A stretch of 64,000 bases of DNA, taken from positions 558,001 through 622,000 of the forward strand of contig NZ_CP051167.1 of the NCBI RefSeq assembly GCF_012295525.1. Direction: 5' to 3'. Numbering within the stretch: the stretch's first letter is position 1; each line of letters opens with the position of its first letter. The position numbers and the translations under genes were made by a program. Under the pieces are notes generated by a model. It was not told the DNA's origin. It made no database searches and saw only the letters and a list, made by a program, of their open reading frames with translations. This DNA comes from Oxynema aestuarii AP17. Lineage in GTDB: Bacteria; Cyanobacteriota; Cyanobacteriia; Cyanobacteriales; Laspinemataceae. Positions 9,212 through 18,392 of this stretch are shown in pieces.

Positions 9212-11608
9212 CTAACGGCGCACTCCTCCATCCACCGATCGCACCTCCGGGCTGGAAAAGGTCTCGCCACCACTGACCCAGTTAAAATCGCTAATCCTTA
9301 AAGTGAGGTTTCCGATCGCTCGCTCCGGGTTATAGCTCAGTGTTACACCATAAGTGCGACGACTGTACTCTATACGGTAATCCGTCCCGATCCGCTCTCC
9401 CGTATCCAAGTTAATCGACGTTTGCACCCCGAGGCGGAACGGACCGTAAATTTGCTGGACGATTCCAGCAGACAGTACCTTGGCATCCGCAATGCGATCG
9501 AACAAGAACGGCGATTCCCCATCTTGCCAAACGCGCGACAATCCCAAGTTAAACCCAGTATAGTCCAACCAAGGGCGAGAAAAATGACCGAACTGTCCCT
9601 GAATGCCGATCGTTCCTGTCAATGTATTTTGGGTATCGTCGTTGCTGTACGCGGTAGCGACTGCCGTCAAGCCGCCAAAGAGACTGACGTAGGGAACCAC
9701 TGGAGCATTCGTATAACGTAGCCCTTGCGTTGGGGTCGCGGGCAAGCTATCACCTTTCCACAATAGCACCCCGCGACTGAGAGAGGCACTGGCTTGGTAG
9801 CGATTGAGGTCGATGCGGTTATTTTCCCGAATCGGTTCGAGCAATTCGAGGCGATCGCTGTCCGCTTCGATCGCCTGGGCACTGCCTTGATAGCTCAAAT
9901 TAAACCCAGTTTTCCCCAAGGGAATCACCGGAGAGGTGACCACCACCCCGAGACTTTGCTGGACTGTTTGATAGCCCAACGACCCGTTAAAGAGGCGATC
10001 GCGGTAAGAATATTCCCCGGAGACGCGATAGCCGCCGAGTTGTTGCTGTAGGCGCAAACTGCCGCGAAAATTGTCATTTTCGTTGGGATCGAGGGGGTTT
10101 TCCTCGTCGCCGTTAAAGTCGAAATTGGTAAACACCGCCGATCCGGTCAAGGTCGTCGTCGGCGTCAAATTCCCCTGCAATTTCGCCTTGAGTCCGAAGA
10201 GGCGATCGAAGGTTCCGGTTCCTTCTTCGAGGGATCGCTGGAGGTAATATTGGGGGATTAAATTGAGGCGAAACGGGCCGGGAAGGGGCGGCGCCACGGT
10301 GCTTTCTACGTACAACCCGCCTCGGTCTTCGCGGTCGTAACCGAAGCGAATCAGAGACGGATCGCGATCGGAGCGATCGATAATCACCCGTTCGCGCACG
10401 ATCGGGATCGAAACTTTTTGGTCGAACACCAAGCGGCCCCGTTTGGCGACGATTTCATCTTGTTCTGGAGACAGGCGCCGACCTCGGGCGTATTCCGCGC
10501 GAAATTCCAATTCTGGAGGGGAAAACGGATCGTTCGAGATCCGCACGTTGGTTCCTTCCCAGCCTTCATCGTTGAAATTGAGGCGTTCGGCTTCAAAGCG
10601 CAAGCGGTTGAGGGTTCCCCCGATCGCGGGCAAGCCAAATTGGCGCCCGCCTCCGGTTCCGACGAAGACGCCGCCCCCGGGTAACACCCGTTTGGGCGGT
10701 TGTCCGGCGCGCAGGCGATCGACCAGGGCGCGGTCTTGCAAGGCGGTGGACGTGACATCGGTGGGTAAGGGCGGACCGAAATCTTGGGCGGCGGAGGGGA
10801 AAAAGAGTTCCCCTCGGGCGACGTTGACTTCGCCGAGGTTACGAACGGTATCGTATTCGATGCGATCGCCGCGCAGCACTTGCGGCCCTTTAGTATAGAT
10901 GGCGTCTCCTTCGGCGACGGCAATCCGGCTATCGAGATTCATTTGCAGCCAGTCGGACGCCAGGATCGCCCCGCGAAAGCGCATTAAAACCTCTCCTTCG
11001 GCGGTGACGACTCGGGCCTCGGTATCGTACTGTTGGCGGTTCGATCGCAGTTCCACGACCTGAGAGGGGATGACTTCCGCAGGCGGACTGGTCGGGGCGG
11101 GGTTCGCGACTTGTGGGGATTGACCGCTTTGCCGGGTATAGACCGATTCGAGGCTTCGGTAAAAATCACCGGGCGATCGGTGCGGGAGACTGTGGGGTTC
11201 TCCGGGAATTTTGCGCAGCACTTGCCCGATTTTGCTCGGATCCGGTGCTGGAATTTCGCGGCGGGGTTTTACGGTTTTACCCGGGTTGCGCGCCGTGGAC
11301 GGAAGGGGACGGGGCGCGTCGAAAAATTCGGTTTCGACGATCGCCTCGGGCGGGGCGATCGCTCCGGGACGGACTGAAGCGGGATCTCCGGTACGGCGAT
11401 CGTCCCTCGGTTGCGGGGATAAGTCGATTTCGAGAGGCGTCCCGAGCAAGGACGCATCGGTGAGCGGTTGAAACAATTCCGAGCCGATCGCCTCTACAGA
11501 CGGCGATCCTGGGGAAGAAAGGGCGGGCGATCGCGGGGTGGATGAACAGCGATAGTCGAAGGTAATGACAATAGAGGGTGGTTCGGGCGGGAGAGCCGGA
11601 TAAGGCAT
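9212..11608 (-). CDS. DUF3769 outer-membrane protein (LptD/OstA-like)
   Basis: A protein of 798 residues. DUF3769 proteins are the cyanobacterial counterparts of LptD, the outer-membrane barrel that inserts lipopolysaccharide. The first 210 residues are Pro-rich and low in complexity. An OstA/LptA-like jelly-roll stretch follows (VTAEGEVLMRFRGAILASDW, then AVAEGDAIYTKGPQVLRGDR). The remainder has the alternating, aromatic-rich strands of a large beta-barrel (for example YRVSGEYSYRDRLFNGSLGY) and ends near the C-terminus with NLTLRISDFNW. No standard signal peptide is visible directly after the ATG, so either the true start differs or the Pro-rich leader is specific to this group. The gene lies 117 bp downstream of psbI on the same strand. 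Function in LPS transport is inferred from the family. Confidence 0.8.
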   Translation of the reverse strand: MPYPALPPEPPSIVITFDYRCSSTPRSPALSSPGSPSVEAIGSELFQPLTDASLLGTPLEIDLSPQPRDDRRTGDPASVRPGAIAPPEAIVETEFFDAPRPLPSTARNPGKTVKPRREIPAPDPSKIGQVLRKIPGEPHSLPHRSPGDFYRSLESVYTRQSGQSPQVANPAPTSPPAEVIPSQVVELRSNRQQYDTEARVVTAEGEVLMRFRGAILASDWLQMNLDSRIAVAEGDAIYTKGPQVLRGDRIEYDTVRNLGEVNVARGELFFPSAAQDFGPPLPTDVTSTALQDRALVDRLRAGQPPKRVLPGGGVFVGTGGGRQFGLPAIGGTLNRLRFEAERLNFNDEGWEGTNVRISNDPFSPPELEFRAEYARGRRLSPEQDEIVAKRGRLVFDQKVSIPIVRERVIIDRSDRDPSLIRFGYDREDRGGLYVESTVAPPLPGPFRLNLIPQYYLQRSLEEGTGTFDRLFGLKAKLQGNLTPTTTLTGSAVFTNFDFNGDEENPLDPNENDNFRGSLRLQQQLGGYRVSGEYSYRDRLFNGSLGYQTVQQSLGVVVTSPVIPLGKTGFNLSYQGSAQAIEADSDRLELLEPIRENNRIDLNRYQASASLSRGVLLWKGDSLPATPTQGLRYTNAPVVPYVSLFGGLTAVATAYSNDDTQNTLTGTIGIQGQFGHFSRPWLDYTGFNLGLSRVWQDGESPFLFDRIADAKVLSAGIVQQIYGPFRLGVQTSINLDTGERIGTDYRIEYSRRTYGVTLSYNPERAIGNLTLRISDFNWVSGGETFSSPEVRSVDGGVRR

Positions 11609-11725
11609 ATTTCTGAATCAAACATCAAAGAACACACAGCCCGGACGTACCACGTTCCCCCTGGAGCCAGCGCGGGCGACCCGAAGGCCGCCCCGTTTTG
11701 ACGCTTACCAAGGATACAGCCTTGC

Positions 11726-11842
11726 TTATTCTAAATCGCGTCGTTTCGGGTTGCGCGCCGGGTCTCCATTTAAAAAGCCAAATACGAATAAGACAACAAA
11801 GAAAGTGACCGTCAAATAAACGGCAATTTTTAGGGTGACCAT
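11726..11842 (-). CDS. psbI: Photosystem II reaction center protein I
   Basis: A 38-codon gene read on the minus strand. The product begins [18 protein letters not shown] and ends [12 protein letters not shown], which matches PsbI closely: a single N-terminal membrane span and the conserved tail D-P-x-R-N-P-x-R-x-D-L-E. PsbI is a small thylakoid subunit beside D1 that supports PSII assembly and stability. A good ribosome site (GGAG, eight bases before the ATG) supports the start. No other photosystem gene is nearby. The next gene downstream on this strand is the DUF3769 barrel. Assignment is near certain from length and motif. Confidence 0.95.
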   Translation of the reverse strand: MVTLKIAVYLTVTFFVVLFVFGFLNGDPARNPKRRDLE

Positions 11843-12240
11843 TACAGGATCTCCAAAACAATCTAAAAGGTTTGAGGGCTGTTGCTATCGAGATGTAGAT
11901 AGCTCCCCTTATCATATCGAAATCAGGTTATTTTTTTTGACGTATTCCCGCTTTAAAGAGACGGGGATCCTAAATATCACTATTTAGAGTTTCTCTTTCG
12001 ACGAGTTGGCCGATCTGTATCCAGACCGAGGCCAGTCTCTCCAGAGACGTTACTTTCCCTGCGCCCCAGGGTAGTTCCTAAACCAGCATGGCTTTATCAT
12101 TTTAGCCTGGCATCGTATTATAGCGTGAAAGGTAAACGGATTCGATCGAAAACGCGATCGCTTCCCCTGGGAAGAACTGGGGATCTTCTGGAGAGGGATC
12201 GCGATCCCCACCAGGTTAGAGGGTCAATCTCGGCGCCATT
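11843..12240. other. Intergenic region upstream of psbI
   Basis: No gene seen. It should contain the psbI promoter. The stretch around 11925-11990 is AT-rich and lies at a plausible distance, but no sigma-70 pair is clear enough to call. Confidence 0.4.
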
Positions 12241-13824
12241 TCAACGGTAGCGGTCGAGTTGGACGTGCAACCACTGCCACAAGGCGATCGCCTTTTCTTC
12301 GAGATAAAGCATGGCGCGATCGACCCATTCTAAAACCCGTTCTAGGGGATGTTTGACGTATTCCACTTGGGTGACACAGGCTTCGATCCAATCTGGATGG
12401 AATTCCGGGGTTTGGCCCGAGGGCGACGCGGTGGCGATCGTGGGGGAAGTGGTAGCGGCTTGGATCGCTGCGGTGGCGCTGGCGATCGCCCGATCGCGCT
12501 TCGCGACTTGGGCTTTGACCCGCTTTAAAGCGCGTTCCCCGGATGCAGACACTTTCGCCATCGTCGGTTTGGGGGCGGCGGCGATCGTCTCGCCGACCCA
12601 CTGACCTTGGCGGAAGAGACCGAGATCGACGCTGAGGGGCTGGGGTAAACGGTGGGTTCGGGCTGGTTTGGGGACGGCGCGATCGCCCGCCAAGGTTCCC
12701 CGAGGCGATCGCCGTTCCAGTGCGTCGTCCTCCTCGATCTCCCCGGTCAGGGACGGTTCGCGGCTTCCGAAGAAATAGTCGATCGCCGCTTCGATTAAGG
12801 CTTGAATGCGCAAAATGGTCGCCGTCGGTTCTCCCGGGGCGATCGGCGATTGGGGGAACTCGTAAGGGTCGCTGACTAACGCCACTGCCAGATCTTGTAC
12901 CCAGGCGATCGCCGGAACTGCCGTTTTTTCCACCCGGGCGATCGCGCGATCGAGTTTCATCAACGGACCGGCTAAGGGGAGAGTCTCGCCGATCGCGATC
13001 GCCGTTGCGGCCTCGATCGCCTCCGATGGCCGAATTTGGGGCGATCGGGTGACAATGGAACCCCCTTTTAAAAAGCTTCCCCATTGCGGCTGAATCCCCC
13101 GAGAACTCCCTTGAATCGCAGGAGTTGCCATTTTTGACCCTAACGGACGGGGAGCCGTTCCACCGAACAACGGTGGGCGATCGCCTCCTTGCAGTTCCCA
13201 GTCGATGCGATCGCGTAAAATTTGCTGTTGTTGCGGGGTTAAAATCCCTAAAATCCGATAATTTTCGCCGACGAGTACCAGCGATCGCGTTGCCAAATCG
13301 CTCGCCACTCCGATAATCTTAAGCTGCCCACGGGTCGATCCGCGCCACAGACGAGCCGCAAACGGTGCGATTTTACCATCAAACCACCGCGCGATCGCCT
13401 GCGGAACCGCCCGAATTTTGGCGATCGGGTGAACTTCGCGCACCTTGACAATCGCCCCGGGATCTGTTGCGCTATCCTCGGGGGCGATCGCCTCCACCGA
13501 CATCAGCACCCGGGCGATCGGCGTATCCCCTTCCCGGGCTAAAATAGCGTCAGATCCAGCTTCTGGAGGCGCCGACGTCGCGGGTCGCGTCTCTCCCGTT
13601 CCCAACGTTTTCGCCCCGACACCTGCCGCCGGACGACCTTTAAGCCGTTTTCCCACCGTTCGAGTCGCCTGGTAAACCGCATAAACCGGAACCAACAACA
13701 AATGCACCCCAACTTGGGCAATTTCCTTAAGCTGGCGCGACGTTTTCTCCCACTGTTGCGCCATCTTGCGCGTTTTACCGTGGAGGAAATTAAAGACTCT
13801 GCTTTGATAGCGACCAGAAGACAT
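12241..13824 (-). CDS. Conserved cyanobacterial protein of unknown function
   Basis: A protein of 527 residues. The N-terminal part (RYQSRVFNFLHGKTRK, then GVHLLLVPVYAVYQATR) looks like a conserved motif followed by a short hydrophobic stretch that could be amphipathic or membrane-associated. The middle is rich in Ala, Pro and Gly. The C-terminus is helical, with the motif HPDWIEACVTQVEYVKHPLE and a closing segment around WVDRAMLYLEEKAIALWQWL. I recall homologues in cyanobacteria only as hypothetical proteins. The ATG at 13822-13824 is the natural start. The gene reads away from the mannosidase and toward psbI. No function is proposed. Confidence 0.6.
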   Translation of the reverse strand: MSSGRYQSRVFNFLHGKTRKMAQQWEKTSRQLKEIAQVGVHLLLVPVYAVYQATRTVGKRLKGRPAAGVGAKTLGTGETRPATSAPPEAGSDAILAREGDTPIARVLMSVEAIAPEDSATDPGAIVKVREVHPIAKIRAVPQAIARWFDGKIAPFAARLWRGSTRGQLKIIGVASDLATRSLVLVGENYRILGILTPQQQQILRDRIDWELQGGDRPPLFGGTAPRPLGSKMATPAIQGSSRGIQPQWGSFLKGGSIVTRSPQIRPSEAIEAATAIAIGETLPLAGPLMKLDRAIARVEKTAVPAIAWVQDLAVALVSDPYEFPQSPIAPGEPTATILRIQALIEAAIDYFFGSREPSLTGEIEEDDALERRSPRGTLAGDRAVPKPARTHRLPQPLSVDLGLFRQGQWVGETIAAAPKPTMAKVSASGERALKRVKAQVAKRDRAIASATAAIQAATTSPTIATASPSGQTPEFHPDWIEACVTQVEYVKHPLERVLEWVDRAMLYLEEKAIALWQWLHVQLDRYR

Positions 13825-13970
13825 AGCAGTTTGGCGATAACGGTGTTAAATCCGGGTGAACCCGGGGAAGTAGCTAGAGCAACCCCTGCTTTTTATGATA
13901 ATCGGAAGTGGAGCAATTTATTTTGGCAAGGGTCGCGAGTCGGGAGACAATCACTGCAGACACTTCCCCA

Positions 13971-13995
13971 CTCTAAAATCTAAACTCTAAAATCC
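13971..13995. repeat. Degenerate heptamer repeat before the mannosidase gene
   Basis: Short units of the type CTCTAAAAT/CTAAACT are repeated just before the ATG at 13999. They resemble the cleaner array before flv1 (33491-33523) and are of the kind described in cyanobacteria as short tandemly repeated repetitive (STRR) sequences. Confidence 0.55.
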
Positions 13996-13998
13996 CTC

Positions 13999-16900
13999 AT
14001 GTTCCTCGACCGACTGCGCCAACTCGTTCGCTACGACCTGCGCCACACCTGGCATACTTGCAGCACAACCGACGATCTCTCCAGCGCCACAAACGCCGAA
14101 ACCTTCTCCCAGTGGGCGATCGCGCCCTTGAACGATCGCGAGCATCTTGCCTGGGAACCGGGACGAGTGCTCTGGTTGGCGCAACGTCTCGTCATCCCCG
14201 CACACTTGAACGGCTATCCCGTCCACGATTGTATTTTACGACTGGCCTTAACCTGGTGGGCCGAACGAGCTCAAATTTTCGTCAATGGCGAACTCGTCGG
14301 CGAAGGCGATCTTTTCGATTGCCAAACCCGGATTGTACTCAGTTCCAAGACCACTCCAAATCAAGCGATCGATCTCGCTTTGCGCTTGGTCGCCCCCCAT
14401 CACGATCCGGGGGCTTTAGTTCAGTCTCTCTGTTTGTACGAACGCCAAGGAGAATCGAGCCTCGACCCCGGGTTTTTTGCCGATGAAGTGTCTATTCTAC
14501 AACAATTTATTCGATCTTCCAAGAATTCCGAACAAAAATTAGCGGAAATTGACCGTTTGCTCGACACAATCCCTTGGGATAGGGTAGGCGATCGCCCCCA
14601 ATTCGAGCAAGCCTTAACCGAAATTCGCCAAACACTCTTATCTCAAACTGAACTTATTTCCACCTTTAACATTCACCTCCTCGGTCACGCCCATTTAGAC
14701 CTAGCCTGGTTATGGCCGATCGCCGAAACCTGGGACGCCGCCCAACGGACCTTTGATTCCGTTTTAAACTTAATGGGAGACTTCCCCGATTTAACCTTCG
14801 GACATACCACCGCCGCCCTTTATTCCTGGATCGAACAACATCGCCCCGACTTATTTGCAGCCATTAGCAATCGCGTCAAAAGTGGTCAATGGGAAATTTT
14901 AGCCAGTTTGTGGGTCGAACCCGAACTCAACCTAATTAGCGGCGAGGCGATCGCCCGTCAAGTCCTTTACGGACAACAGTATTGTCTCGAAAAATTCGGT
15001 CAACTTTGCCCGGTGGCGTGGCTTCCCGACAGTTTCGGTTTTTGTTGGCAAATTCCCCAACTTTTCAAACAAGGTGGAATCGATTATTTCGTCACCCAAA
15101 AACTGCGCTGGAACGATACCACCGAGTTTCCTTACGAGGTCTTCTGGTGGCAGTCTCCCGACGGAACCCGCATTTTTAGCCTGATGTCTTCCCTCATCGG
15201 TCAGGCGATCGATCCGTTAAAAATGGCTAGCTATACCACCGACTGGAATCGCAAAACCGGGGGTAATTTTTGCTTATGGTTGCCGGGAGTTGGCGACCAC
15301 GGCGGCGGTCCGACACGAGATATGTTAGAACTGCGCCAGCAATGGCAAGCTTCGCCCTTTTTCCCAGACACGAAATTTACCACGGCGATCGCCTATTTGC
15401 AAGAATTAGAAACATCTACAACCACGCCGGATTCTCTCCCGGTCTGGAATGACGAACTGTATTTAGAATTCCATCGCGGCTGTTATACGACTCACGCCGA
15501 CCAAAAATTATGGAATCGTCGTTTAGAAGGGGGCTTATACGAAGCCGAGTTATTCGCCAGCTTTGCAGAAGCGATCGATAATTTAACTTATCCAAAATCG
15601 GAACTAGAATCGGCCTGGAAGACTTTATTATTTAATCAGTTTCATGATATTTTACCCGGTTCCTCAATTCCGGAAGTTTACGAGGAAGTCCGACCGGGAT
15701 GGGAAAAAGCTGAGAAAGTCGTTAGCGATATTATTAAACAGTCTTTAAAGGCGATCGCCTCTCATATCGATCTGCCTACCCCTCCCCAGGAAAATGCCCG
15801 CGCGATCGCTGTTTTTAACAGTCTCAACTGGAGGCGATCGCCGATCGTTACTTTGACGTTATCTCCAGAGGAAATAAGCAGCAAGATTTACGACGGTGAC
15901 GGTCGAGAAGTGCGATCGCAAATCATCGAAAATCGCCTGGTTTTTGAAGCTAACAAGATCCCTTCCATCGGATATCGCCTTTTCTGGCTGTGTCCCGCAG
16001 AAAAAGTGATTGTAAAGTCGGACATCTCCGAAGGAGACGATCCCAAATCTCCCCGGTTGAACCGAAACAGGTCTAATTCCTCATTCCCGCGAAAGGAGGA
16101 ATGCAGCGAGATGTTTGTTTCCCCTCCAGTGAATAACGCCTACATCTTAGAAAATGACTTATTTCAAATTGAAATTGATGCAACAACGGGAAACATTGCT
16201 CAATTTTGGGATAAAATAGAACATCGAGAAGTTTTAAGCCATCCTGGCAATCAATTACAGTTTTTCGCCGATAGCGGACAATATTGGGATGCGTGGAATA
16301 TCGATCCGGATTACGAACAACATCGCTTAACAGATGCCGTCTTAACTGAAATTAAATGGCAAAGTTATGGTAAGCTGGAACAGAGGGTACGAGTAGTTAG
16401 AAAATTTAGCCAATCTACCTTTATCCAGGATTATGTATTAGAAGCGAATTCGCCTGTTTTAAAAATAGAAACAACTGTAGATTGGCAAGAACGTCATGTT
16501 TTAGTGAAAGCGGCGTTTCCACTGAACTTAGAGGCCGACTTTGCGACTTACGAGATGCCCTGTGGGGCGATCGCGCGATCGACGCAACCCCAAACCGACG
16601 CAGAACGGGCAAAATGGGAAGTTCCGGCCATTCACTGGGCAGATTTAGGCGATCGCCACTATGGTGTCAGTGTATTAAATAACTGCAAATACGGTTATGA
16701 TGCCAAACCCAATCAATTGCGTTTAACCCTATTGCGGGGGGCAACTTGGCCAAATCCTCAAGCGGATTTAGGACGACATCAGTTTATTTATGCGGTTTAT
16801 CCCCATCGGGGAGATTGGAAGCAAGCGAATACTGTTCGTCGCGGCTACGAGTTGAATTTTCCGGTGAGAGTTATTGACATTGAGGATAATTTTAGCAAGA

Positions 16901-17241
16901 AAGATGCCAATCAGGACTATGTTTTATCGGCGAGTTCGACATTTCTAGAGTTATCGGCGAAAAATATAATAGTTATGGCGTTAAAACGGGCGCAAGACGA
17001 TCGCCACGGCTGGGTTTTGCGCTGTTATGAAACTGAAGGAAAAGCGACAGAGGTTGAATTAAGGAGCGATCTCGATCTAAAATTAGGCGATCGCCTCGAC
17101 TTGTTAGAACGACCTCTTAAAATGGCTGAAAGTCCGTCAACAGGAGTGAATTTCGCCGTGTCTCCCTGGCAAATTCTCACGCAGGCGATTCTGCGTCGCT
17201 TTCCGCCAGGGAACGCCCCCCAACCCGATTCCTCCCTGTAG
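13999..17241 (+). CDS. Alpha-mannosidase, glycoside hydrolase family 38
   Basis: A protein of 1080 residues. GH38 enzymes are zinc-dependent retaining alpha-mannosidases. Visible catalytic elements: metal ligands H232 and D234 in GHAHLDLAWLWP, the nucleophile and metal ligand D344 in WLPDSFGF, and the fourth ligand H434 in GDHGGGPT. A sugar-recognition N-domain precedes residue 220, and beta-sandwich domains fill the C-terminal half (about 600-1070). Length matches the bacterial cytosolic type, and no signal peptide is present, so it probably trims mannosyl oligosaccharides inside the cell. It appears to be a single gene; the next gene on the strand lies about 280 bp away. The region around 16020-16110 encodes a Ser/Asn/Arg-rich stretch that is low in complexity, perhaps an insertion in a loop. 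Confidence 0.88.
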   Translation: MFLDRLRQLVRYDLRHTWHTCSTTDDLSSATNAETFSQWAIAPLNDREHLAWEPGRVLWLAQRLVIPAHLNGYPVHDCILRLALTWWAERAQIFVNGELVGEGDLFDCQTRIVLSSKTTPNQAIDLALRLVAPHHDPGALVQSLCLYERQGESSLDPGFFADEVSILQQFIRSSKNSEQKLAEIDRLLDTIPWDRVGDRPQFEQALTEIRQTLLSQTELISTFNIHLLGHAHLDLAWLWPIAETWDAAQRTFDSVLNLMGDFPDLTFGHTTAALYSWIEQHRPDLFAAISNRVKSGQWEILASLWVEPELNLISGEAIARQVLYGQQYCLEKFGQLCPVAWLPDSFGFCWQIPQLFKQGGIDYFVTQKLRWNDTTEFPYEVFWWQSPDGTRIFSLMSSLIGQAIDPLKMASYTTDWNRKTGGNFCLWLPGVGDHGGGPTRDMLELRQQWQASPFFPDTKFTTAIAYLQELETSTTTPDSLPVWNDELYLEFHRGCYTTHADQKLWNRRLEGGLYEAELFASFAEAIDNLTYPKSELESAWKTLLFNQFHDILPGSSIPEVYEEVRPGWEKAEKVVSDIIKQSLKAIASHIDLPTPPQENARAIAVFNSLNWRRSPIVTLTLSPEEISSKIYDGDGREVRSQIIENRLVFEANKIPSIGYRLFWLCPAEKVIVKSDISEGDDPKSPRLNRNRSNSSFPRKEECSEMFVSPPVNNAYILENDLFQIEIDATTGNIAQFWDKIEHREVLSHPGNQLQFFADSGQYWDAWNIDPDYEQHRLTDAVLTEIKWQSYGKLEQRVRVVRKFSQSTFIQDYVLEANSPVLKIETTVDWQERHVLVKAAFPLNLEADFATYEMPCGAIARSTQPQTDAERAKWEVPAIHWADLGDRHYGVSVLNNCKYGYDAKPNQLRLTLLRGATWPNPQADLGRHQFIYAVYPHRGDWKQANTVRRGYELNFPVRVIDIEDNFSKKDANQDYVLSASSTFLELSAKNIIVMALKRAQDDRHGWVLRCYETEGKATEVELRSDLDLKLGDRLDLLERPLKMAESPSTGVNFAVSPWQILTQAILRRFPPGNAPQPDSSL

Positions 17242-17523
17242 AGCTCAAATACCGTTAAACTCTGCCTCGAATTTCTGTCCCCCTGTCCAATTGAGCGTTA
17301 GTACCACGTTTTGGGACATAAGTCAAGCAATGACGAGCTGCACGGAGCGATCGCCATTTCTTCAAGGGTAGGGCGACATTTTGGCGGGTTTTGAAGGCAA
17401 TTGCTGCAAAATTTCCGGATTCGATTGTAGAAAATTGCAAAGGGAATTGAGGTGCGTTCGTGCAGCGACTCCAAAGGAGTCAGCAGCATCGCACCTCGGT
17501 TCAATTTCTATCGGTCTACCATC

Positions 17524-18309
17524 ATGAACAAAATCAGTACCCAAGATTTTCTCGATGCTTATCAAGCGGGAAAACGCGATTTTGTCCTGTACGATCTGAC
17601 GGGTTTCGACCTAGCGGGGGCTGATTTACGAAACATTCATTTAACAGGTGTCGATTTAATTGGAGCGAATTTAACGGGGGCAAATTTAAGCAACGCCGAC
17701 TTAAGTGGAACGGACTTGACGCGAGCAAATTTGTCCGGGGCCGATCTGACGGGGGCGGATTTGACTCACGCCATGTTAGGCGAGACTAATTTCACCGGGG
17801 CGAACCTTTCTGGGGCGATTTTACGCGGAGTCATTTTACCCTGGGAGAAGGCGAAAGGGGCGAATTTTACGCGAGCGAATTTGACCGGGACGAAACTGAT
17901 TCAAGGAAATTTGACGGAAGCTAATTTTACCGGAACTAATTTAGCTGGGGCAGATTTAGAAGATGCTATTTTAGAAAGGGCGAATTTCAGCGAAGCCTTT
18001 TTATTGGGCAGTTTTTTAAAACAGGCGAATTTAACTCGGGCGAGTTTCAACAAGGCTTATTTATTTGGCACCTTTTTAGTCGAAGCGAATTTAAACGGTG
18101 CCGATTTTAGCGAGGCGTCTTTAAATTGCGTCAATTTGCAAGGGGCTAATTTAAGCGAAACGAATTTAGAACAGGTTAAAAGTCTCAAGTTAACCTTAAT
18201 CTTACCTGCTGTAGAACGGGGCGATCGCCCCCAATGGGATCGGTGGTGGCCCCCCGAAAAAAATGTCGCCGTCCAGCCCCAAATGGTGGCACGAACGGCA
18301 GCACTTTAG
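17524..18309 (+). CDS. Pentapeptide-repeat protein
   Basis: A protein of 261 residues. After a short head (MNKISTQDFLDAYQAGKRDF) come about 35 units of the A-[DN]-L-x-x type (for example ANLTGANLSNADLSGTDLTR), which fold into a right-handed quadrilateral beta-helix. The helix ends near residue 230, followed by a polar tail with WDRWWPPEKN. There is no signal peptide, so it is probably cytosolic. Cyanobacteria carry dozens of such proteins and most have no known role. The in-frame upstream extension from 17452 lacks family features, so the ATG at 17524 is used. It shares the head motif (Y-x-x-G-x-R-D-F) with the larger protein at 56.1 kb. Confidence 0.85.
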   Translation: MNKISTQDFLDAYQAGKRDFVLYDLTGFDLAGADLRNIHLTGVDLIGANLTGANLSNADLSGTDLTRANLSGADLTGADLTHAMLGETNFTGANLSGAILRGVILPWEKAKGANFTRANLTGTKLIQGNLTEANFTGTNLAGADLEDAILERANFSEAFLLGSFLKQANLTRASFNKAYLFGTFLVEANLNGADFSEASLNCVNLQGANLSETNLEQVKSLKLTLILPAVERGDRPQWDRWWPPEKNVAVQPQMVARTAAL

Positions 18310-18317
18310 AGAATGTT

Positions 18318-18356
18318 TTGAGTGTTGAGTGTTGAGAGTTTAGAGTTGAGAGTTTA
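18318..18356. repeat. Imperfect heptamer tandem repeat (GAGTGTT/GAGAGTT/TAGAGTT)
   Basis: Five to six degenerate seven-base units directly follow the stop codon of the pentapeptide gene and lie between two convergent genes. This is an STRR-type repeat. Confidence 0.65.
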
Positions 18357-18392
18357 GATGGCGCCGAGGGAGTGGGGAATCGGGATCGGTGC

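Noticed and set aside
12224..13084. A 286-codon frame on the minus strand inside the 527-residue gene
   Set aside because: It overlaps the longer gene in another frame, is Arg/Ser/Pro-rich without motifs, and is explained by HIP1-driven open frames in GC-rich DNA.
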